The position numbers and the translations under genes are program-made. The notes below the pieces were generated by a model, which was not told the origin of the DNA, did no database searches, and worked only from the letters and a program-made list of their open reading frames with translations. Source: an uncultured Roseburia sp. (GTDB lineage: Bacteria > Bacillota_A > Clostridia > Lachnospirales > Lachnospiraceae). Taken from it: 32,406 nucleotides of DNA. The stretch is taken from contig CAAEAE010000100.1 in NCBI GenBank assembly GCA_900753715.1, positions 1 through 32,406 of the forward strand. The letters are read 5' to 3'. Of the stretch, positions 27,984 to 32,406 are shown piece after piece. The first letter of the stretch is position 1; every line of letters starts with the position of its first letter.

Positions 27984-28703
27984 ATGGAAGATATCTTACG
28001 AGTAGAAAATGTATCAAAAACCATTGGAATGAAACAAATACTGCAAAAAGTCAGTCTGTCAATCGCACCGGGTGAGATTGTCGGGCTGGTAGGGCCAAAC
28101 GGTGCAGGAAAAACATCTTTGATGAAGCTGATTGCCGGATACAATTTTCCGGATGAAGGGAAAATTACAATCTGTGGACAGGATGTGGGGAGTGCGCATG
28201 CTGCTGCGATGAAAAATGCGGCATTTCTGGTGGAAGAACCAGGACTTTATCCGCAGCTGACCGGAAGACAGCACCTTCATATGGTCTGTGATACGCGCGG
28301 AATACCGAGAACAGAGATTGAAAAACTTTCAGATTTGCTCAATTTTGAAAAACAGTTGGACAGCCGGGTAAAAACATATTCCATCGGAATGAAACAGAGA
28401 CTTGGAATTGCACTATGTTTTGCCGCACAGCCTCAGTTTCTGGTATTGGATGAACCATTAAATAGACTTGACCCGGATGGCATCTTTCTGATTCGGGAAA
28501 GAATGAAAGAGGCGTCAGAGAAGGGTATGGCAATCTTAATTTCTTCACATTTGCTGACCGAGCTTCAGAAGGTTGCTTCGAGATTTGTATTCTTACATCA
28601 TGGGGAAGTGATTGGAGAGAGCGGGGAAGAAAGTGAAGAAGAGCTGGAAAACAAATATCGTTCTCTTTTCTCAGAGGAGGAAAGGCAGGTGTTCCATAAT
28701 TGA
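27984..28703 (+). CDS. ABC transporter ATP-binding protein, BcrA/CcmA-like
   Basis: A 239-residue ATPase subunit. Walker A GPNGAGKTS (37-45), signature YSIGMKQRLGIA, Walker B FLVLDEPLNRLD with the catalytic Glu, and the H-loop in LISSHLL are present. The usual Q-loop glutamine is replaced within FLVEEPGLYP, a pattern common in the ABC-2 type exporters of the bacitracin/lantibiotic resistance group. The start is the ATG at 27984 with GGAGAAGGAG upstream, not the ATG seven codons earlier. The stop overlaps the TTG start of the next gene. It should power the membrane proteins that follow. Substrate unknown. Confidence 0.93.
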   Translation: MEDILRVENVSKTIGMKQILQKVSLSIAPGEIVGLVGPNGAGKTSLMKLIAGYNFPDEGKITICGQDVGSAHAAAMKNAAFLVEEPGLYPQLTGRQHLHMVCDTRGIPRTEIEKLSDLLNFEKQLDSRVKTYSIGMKQRLGIALCFAAQPQFLVLDEPLNRLDPDGIFLIRERMKEASEKGMAILISSHLLTELQKVASRFVFLHHGEVIGESGEESEEELENKYRSLFSEEERQVFHN

Positions 28704-29917
28704 AGTTGCTTTTCATGGAATTAAGAAAACAGGCGGACAGAAAGTTTCTGGTGGTATTGGTTCTGATATTTGCCTTTGCTTTTGGAATTTCGCTGAACGG
28801 TGCAAAAAAATACAACAATCAGGTTTCTTCACTCAATGAAATGAGTCTTTATAACGCACAAATATCTGTGATAAGTGCAATTGAAAATGCACAAAGTGAG
28901 AAGGATGCGGATAGGGCGGCATATTACGAAGAGGAGGCTGCGGCATATTCAGAGCTTGTGACAGCTTATGAAAACAAGGATGTACCAGCGGTTATAAGCG
29001 CCACATTGCAGGAAAGCAATAATGAGGTATCATCAAACAAAGCAGGAATTATTTTAGACGATGAGTCTTTTAACAGGGCAAAGAAAAATGTGGCTATCTG
29101 TTCCATTCTGGTTAAAAAAGGAATAAAATTCTATCATTCGCCGTATATGGAAGAATCCTACTGCGATGGCGCACAGGCGGTGACCTCATTTTTACAGGAA
29201 TATCTGTTTTTGATTCTCCCGATTGTAATGCTTTTGCTTTTTGCCGATTGTCTGGCAACAGAGATACGAATGGGAAGCATCAAGCTGCCGCTTGGGTTAC
29301 CGTATTCGAGGACAAGATTTCTTTGGAATAAATACATAGCAGGCGCATTGCTTGGAATGGTGGCACTTTTTGTGGCTGGATTCGGAGCATTTTTAGGCGG
29401 AACGGTTGTCGCAGGAACCGGGGATATCCGGTATCCGATACTGGCAGAGAAATCCTTCTTTTCTGTGGGAAAAGAAATCTATATTGCAGAGTGGCGGCTG
29501 TGGCTTCGGGCAGGAGCAGTATCATTTTGCGCCCTGCTGTTTTTTGCAGCATTTGCCCTTTTGATTGGAGTGCTTATCCGGAATGGCATTTTTTCGCTGG
29601 TTTTTGGAACCATACTTGCAGCAGGGGGAGTATTTGCCATGCGAAAAAGTCTGATGACATCCGGCGGAGTAAATGGATTTTTACAGTACCTTCCATTTTC
29701 ATTGACAGATGGGATTGCGGCAGGTTTGGGAAAAGTATATCAGAAAACTTTTTCATTTCAGGACGACTCAGCTGGTCTGGTGTCTTTTGTATCGTCCAAT
29801 ACGATGGTGGTGAAAACGGCCTTTTCCGGAATCGTGTTTTGTATCCTGCTGATTTTGTGGTCTGCGGCTTTCTTCTGGCTTGCGGCTGCCATTTTCCGAA
29901 AAAAGGATGTGCTTTAA
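28700..29917 (+). CDS. ABC-2 type permease, first of the operon
   Basis: A 405-residue membrane protein. One membrane segment at about 15-35 is followed by a large hydrophilic, probably extracytoplasmic region (about 40-165, glutamate- and alanine-rich), then about five more segments (around 168-400). It shares with the next permease the motif G-x-I-K-L-x-L-x-x-P-x-S-R-T and a C-terminal FRKKD-x-L, so they are paralogues. It starts at TTG (28700), overlapping the ATPase stop by 4 bases, with CAGGTG 8 bases upstream; an ATG five codons later lacks a site. Confidence 0.85.
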   Translation: MKLLFMELRKQADRKFLVVLVLIFAFAFGISLNGAKKYNNQVSSLNEMSLYNAQISVISAIENAQSEKDADRAAYYEEEAAAYSELVTAYENKDVPAVISATLQESNNEVSSNKAGIILDDESFNRAKKNVAICSILVKKGIKFYHSPYMEESYCDGAQAVTSFLQEYLFLILPIVMLLLFADCLATEIRMGSIKLPLGLPYSRTRFLWNKYIAGALLGMVALFVAGFGAFLGGTVVAGTGDIRYPILAEKSFFSVGKEIYIAEWRLWLRAGAVSFCALLFFAAFALLIGVLIRNGIFSLVFGTILAAGGVFAMRKSLMTSGGVNGFLQYLPFSLTDGIAAGLGKVYQKTFSFQDDSAGLVSFVSSNTMVVKTAFSGIVFCILLILWSAAFFWLAAAIFRKKDVL

Positions 29918-29918
29918 A

Positions 29919-31016
29919 ATGAAAAAGTTATTTTTATTTCAAATAAAAAATACGCGGCGATTCCTGTTTACAATTGCCGCTGTATCATTTCTGGTTTGTG
30001 TCGGCTGGTTTTGTTTCCTTGGAATCAGACACTCTTCCACGGATTATACCAGAAAGATTTGCGAGGAATATCAGAGGAAAGAAGCACTGCTATCCAGTGA
30101 AGTGCAGGCTTATTTTGAAAATAATCAGGGATTGGACGAAACTTCGAGAGAGGAATTAAAAGAAAAAATGGAAGAACAGTCGGAGTTATTGTCAAAAATG
30201 ACAGATGCAAGAAAGAGCGGGGACTGGAGACAGGAACTTTCGCTTGCCATAAAACAGGACGAAGGGGAACTCTGGCTGGTAGAAAATATCAGAATTACAG
30301 CTAACGTTCCAAAAATAAATGACAGTATCAAATTATATCAGTATCTCCTCGATTATGACATGGAACCGAAAACACCGTCTAATGCCTGCGATGGCTGGAA
30401 TGTACTCGTGATGTATGCAAAACAGTTTCTACCGTTTTTAATTCCGGTGCTGGCAATGCTGTTTGGAGCATTTGGGTTTATCACAGAGCGTTTGCATGGA
30501 GGAATAAAGCTTCTGTTGCAGACCCCGTTTTCCCGTACAGAAATGATTCTTTGTAAAATGGGTGCGGCATTGTTTATGGCGGTTCTCTCTGTGACAATCA
30601 CAACGGTTGGCGTCTTTGCAATCTGTAGTGCACTGTTTGGCGTTGGAAACCGGTATTACCCAATATTGTGTGACAATGGAAGCATTATTACGACAGAGAG
30701 TTTCCTGTTGCAGATACTTCTGTTAGCAGTGTGTGGCGTCCTGTTTTTTACGGCATTTGGGATGTTATTGGCGGTGCTGATTAAGAATGAATCGATTCTG
30801 GCAATCTGTGCCGTTGCCTTACCGTTACTTTCTTTTGCAGTGCAGAGCCAGATGGAAAGCGGTGCTGCAATGATACCGTTAATGTCCGTCAATTTATCAG
30901 CGGTCATTTTAAAAGGGGCGGCTCCGGTCGGCGCACTCTGCGCAGCCTGGCTTGGTTTTTCCATGCTGTGTGCAGTTTTGGCATGCCTTTTCTTCAGAAA
31001 AAAGGATTTATTATAA
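29919..31016 (+). CDS. ABC-2 type permease, second of the operon
   Basis: A 365-residue membrane protein with the same layout as its upstream neighbour: a membrane segment at about 12-32, a hydrophilic charged region (about 35-145), then several segments to the end. Shared elements are GGIKLLLQTPFSRTEM, a YYPIL segment and the C-terminal FRKKDLL. The start at the ATG 29919 was preferred to one 13 codons earlier that overlaps the previous gene; the gap is 1 base. It may pair with the first permease as a heterodimer. Substrate unknown. Confidence 0.83.
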   Translation: MKKLFLFQIKNTRRFLFTIAAVSFLVCVGWFCFLGIRHSSTDYTRKICEEYQRKEALLSSEVQAYFENNQGLDETSREELKEKMEEQSELLSKMTDARKSGDWRQELSLAIKQDEGELWLVENIRITANVPKINDSIKLYQYLLDYDMEPKTPSNACDGWNVLVMYAKQFLPFLIPVLAMLFGAFGFITERLHGGIKLLLQTPFSRTEMILCKMGAALFMAVLSVTITTVGVFAICSALFGVGNRYYPILCDNGSIITTESFLLQILLLAVCGVLFFTAFGMLLAVLIKNESILAICAVALPLLSFAVQSQMESGAAMIPLMSVNLSAVILKGAAPVGALCAAWLGFSMLCAVLACLFFRKKDLL

Positions 31017-31034
31017 TACCAGAGGGGGACTCGC

Positions 31035-31871
31035 ATGTTTTGGAGGACAACGATATCACAGACAGGATATCTGTTAAGAAAAAAGAATGCAGTCATTGTT
31101 TTTTACATACTGCTTGCCATGGTACTTTTTAATTATATAAGCAATGTTGTGGCATTTCAGGGGAGAGATGTCCTAAATATGTATCAGCCGATGAAACTGC
31201 TTCTGTTAAGTTATAACTGCACAAACTATAATGCGGACATGACAATATTGCTCATACAGTTATATCCGCTTCTGGTGGTATGTCCGGCTGGGTTTGCATT
31301 GGTAAAGGAATATCAGACGGGAGAAAATGTATACATGACTGCCCGTCTTGGCAGAAAAAATTACATATACAGTAAAATAATCGCCGCCTTTTTTACGACA
31401 ACAATCGTTTTTAGTATTCCATTTTTAATAGAAATATTGCTTAACTGTGTTGCATTTCCGTTGGAAGCAACCGGAGACCTTTCAAATTGGGGTTATTATG
31501 AAAAAGCATTTACAGAGGCAGTGCGTAATTATATGTTCAGCGATTTTTATCTGCGGGCACCCTATCTCTATGCTATTGTGGGAACACTGGTGTTTGCTGT
31601 CCTGTCAGGAATATTAGGGGCATTTACCGTGGCAGTTTCTTCTGTCGTCAGAGTAAAATACAATGTTTTTCTGTTTTTGCCAGTCTTTCTGCTGTTGAAT
31701 TTAAGCGCGATGCTTTCCCCAAGTGAAGGTGCAAGTTTTCGTTGGTATGATATGCTCCTTATTTTTAATGAGCGGGAAAAGAATATCGTTGTCTTTGTAA
31801 CAGGACTTCTGGCAATCCTCATTTTTTCTGTGGCAGCAACGCTTATAAGCAGCAGAAAGGACTGCCTATGA
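31035..31871 (+). CDS. Membrane protein of the ABC operon, ABC-2-like
   Basis: A 278-residue protein with about six membrane segments (first at about 20-40, then 65-85, 108-130, 175-200, 208-228, 250-272). It lacks the long extracellular region of its neighbours but keeps a similar tail, SSRKDCL, and has KEYQTGENVYMTARLGRKNYI where they have the G-x-I-K-L motif, so it looks distantly related. GGGGG precedes the ATG. Its stop overlaps the next start (ATGA). Resembles permease subunits of small lantibiotic-type exporters; the exact family is uncertain. Confidence 0.75.
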   Translation: MFWRTTISQTGYLLRKKNAVIVFYILLAMVLFNYISNVVAFQGRDVLNMYQPMKLLLLSYNCTNYNADMTILLIQLYPLLVVCPAGFALVKEYQTGENVYMTARLGRKNYIYSKIIAAFFTTTIVFSIPFLIEILLNCVAFPLEATGDLSNWGYYEKAFTEAVRNYMFSDFYLRAPYLYAIVGTLVFAVLSGILGAFTVAVSSVVRVKYNVFLFLPVFLLLNLSAMLSPSEGASFRWYDMLLIFNEREKNIVVFVTGLLAILIFSVAATLISSRKDCL

Positions 31872-32406
31872 GAAAATATCAAAATCGCAGCATTCTTCTG
31901 ATTGCTGTCTTTGGAGCATTTTTTTTAAGCATCATGTATGTGAATCCCTACAGCGGAACAATCACGCTTTCCGAACTTATCTTACAACTTGGCGGTTCAA
32001 GAGGGGAATTTGCACTTTCCTTTTCAATGACAGAACTGCTTTCTTTTGCAATGCGGCTTATGCCCTTCTTTGTATTGGAATGTTATATGGGAATAGCGGT
32101 GTATCGTCATTTTTGTACGGCAAGTATCTATGTATTTTCAAGATATCCGAATCGAAGAAAATGGTATTGGAGAGAAATGATTTCTGTTGGCGGAGAAATC
32201 ATGATATTTCAAGGAGTGCTCTTATTTATTACAATTCTAATCAGTATGGCAAGATATCAGGTAGTTGTGGATAAAGAGGGCATAATCCTTGCTGTTTATT
32301 ATTATATCATTTATGCAGTGTGGGTTTATAAAATAACGGTTATCATCAATCTGGCAGCGCTGTGGCTTGGAAGCAGTACCGCTTATGCTGTTGTATTGGG
32401 AGTTCA
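31868..32406 (+). CDS. Membrane protein of the ABC operon (partial, runs off the right edge)
   Basis: An open frame from ATG 31868 to the end of the window, at least 179 residues: MRKYQNRSILLIAVFGAFF, a first membrane segment at about 9-26, then hydrophobic stretches around 60-85, 110-135 and 140-179. It overlaps the upstream stop by 4 bases, so translation is coupled. A YVFSRYPNRRKWYWRE segment resembles the cytoplasmic loop of the upstream gene (ARLGRKNYIYSK), suggesting a paralogous permease. No function beyond being part of the exporter can be given. Confidence 0.7.
   Translation, partial: MRKYQNRSILLIAVFGAFFLSIMYVNPYSGTITLSELILQLGGSRGEFALSFSMTELLSFAMRLMPFFVLECYMGIAVYRHFCTASIYVFSRYPNRRKWYWREMISVGGEIMIFQGVLLFITILISMARYQVVVDKEGIILAVYYYIIYAVWVYKITVIINLAALWLGSSTAYAVVLGV

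Noticed and set aside
28339..28818. Minus-strand frame of 159 codons across the ABC ATPase and permease junction
   Set aside because: Antisense to coupled genes with clear motifs; no start signal or family resemblance.

Overview
The window is the replication-origin region of a Gram-positive anaerobe, most likely a member of the Lachnospiraceae (Clostridium cluster XIVa). This rests on the gene order (DUF3881, HD-GYP, DUF4446, parB, parA ... rsmG, mnmG, mnmE, jag, yidC, yidD, rnpA, rpmH, oriC, dnaA, dnaN, yaaA, recF, gyrB, gyrA), moderate-to-low GC, Gram-positive ribosome binding sites, a YidC without the large proteobacterial periplasmic domain, and a Lachnospiraceae-type DUF3881 protein. The species cannot be named from the sequence alone.

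Layout. Positions 1-554 carry the start of a gene leaving the left edge, a candidate pseudoknotted small RNA (about 170-303, minus) and tRNA-Arg(CCU) with its terminator. Positions 555-5145 hold DUF3881 and the minus-strand parA-parB-DUF4446-HD-GYP operon, headed by a hairpin-rich leader and two perfect parS sites (5062 and 5130). Positions 5169-6826 are a DegS/DegU-like two-component pair whose terminator is built around the second parS. A plus-strand alpha/beta hydrolase-like gene at 7043-8017 is the only gene in the window that runs against its replication fork. Positions 8026-15208 are the minus-strand rpmH-rnpA-yidD-yidC-jag-mnmE-Dabb-mnmG-rsmG array. oriC, with a cluster of DnaA boxes, lies at about 15325-15502. 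To its right, on the plus strand, are dnaA, dnaN, yaaA, recF, gyrB and gyrA (15719-24394), then a pantothenate operon (a PanG-like DUF2520 protein, panB, panC, panD; 24573-27554), a decayed small gene (27683-27855), and an ABC exporter operon with one ATPase and at least four membrane proteins, running off the right edge.

How the parts fit. Genes left of oriC are on the minus strand and genes right of it are on the plus strand, so nearly all are co-directional with the forks. DnaA initiates at the boxes between rpmH and dnaA; further weak boxes in the dnaA-dnaN gap suggest a bipartite origin. ParB loads at parS about 10 kb away and works with ParA in origin segregation. RnpA, YidD, YidC and KhpB/Jag link RNA processing to membrane protein insertion; MnmE and MnmG jointly modify wobble uridines. 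The pantothenate genes form a complete route from alpha-ketoisovalerate to pantothenate if the DUF2520 protein is the ketopantoate reductase.

Most of the window is a conserved core. The less ordinary parts are the structured RNA near the left edge, the parS-terminator overlap, the parA leader element, a YidC lacking the usual groove arginine, the hydrolase with a degenerate triad, and the right-edge ABC operon with its decayed upstream gene. No clearly new defence, mobile or biosynthetic system was seen.
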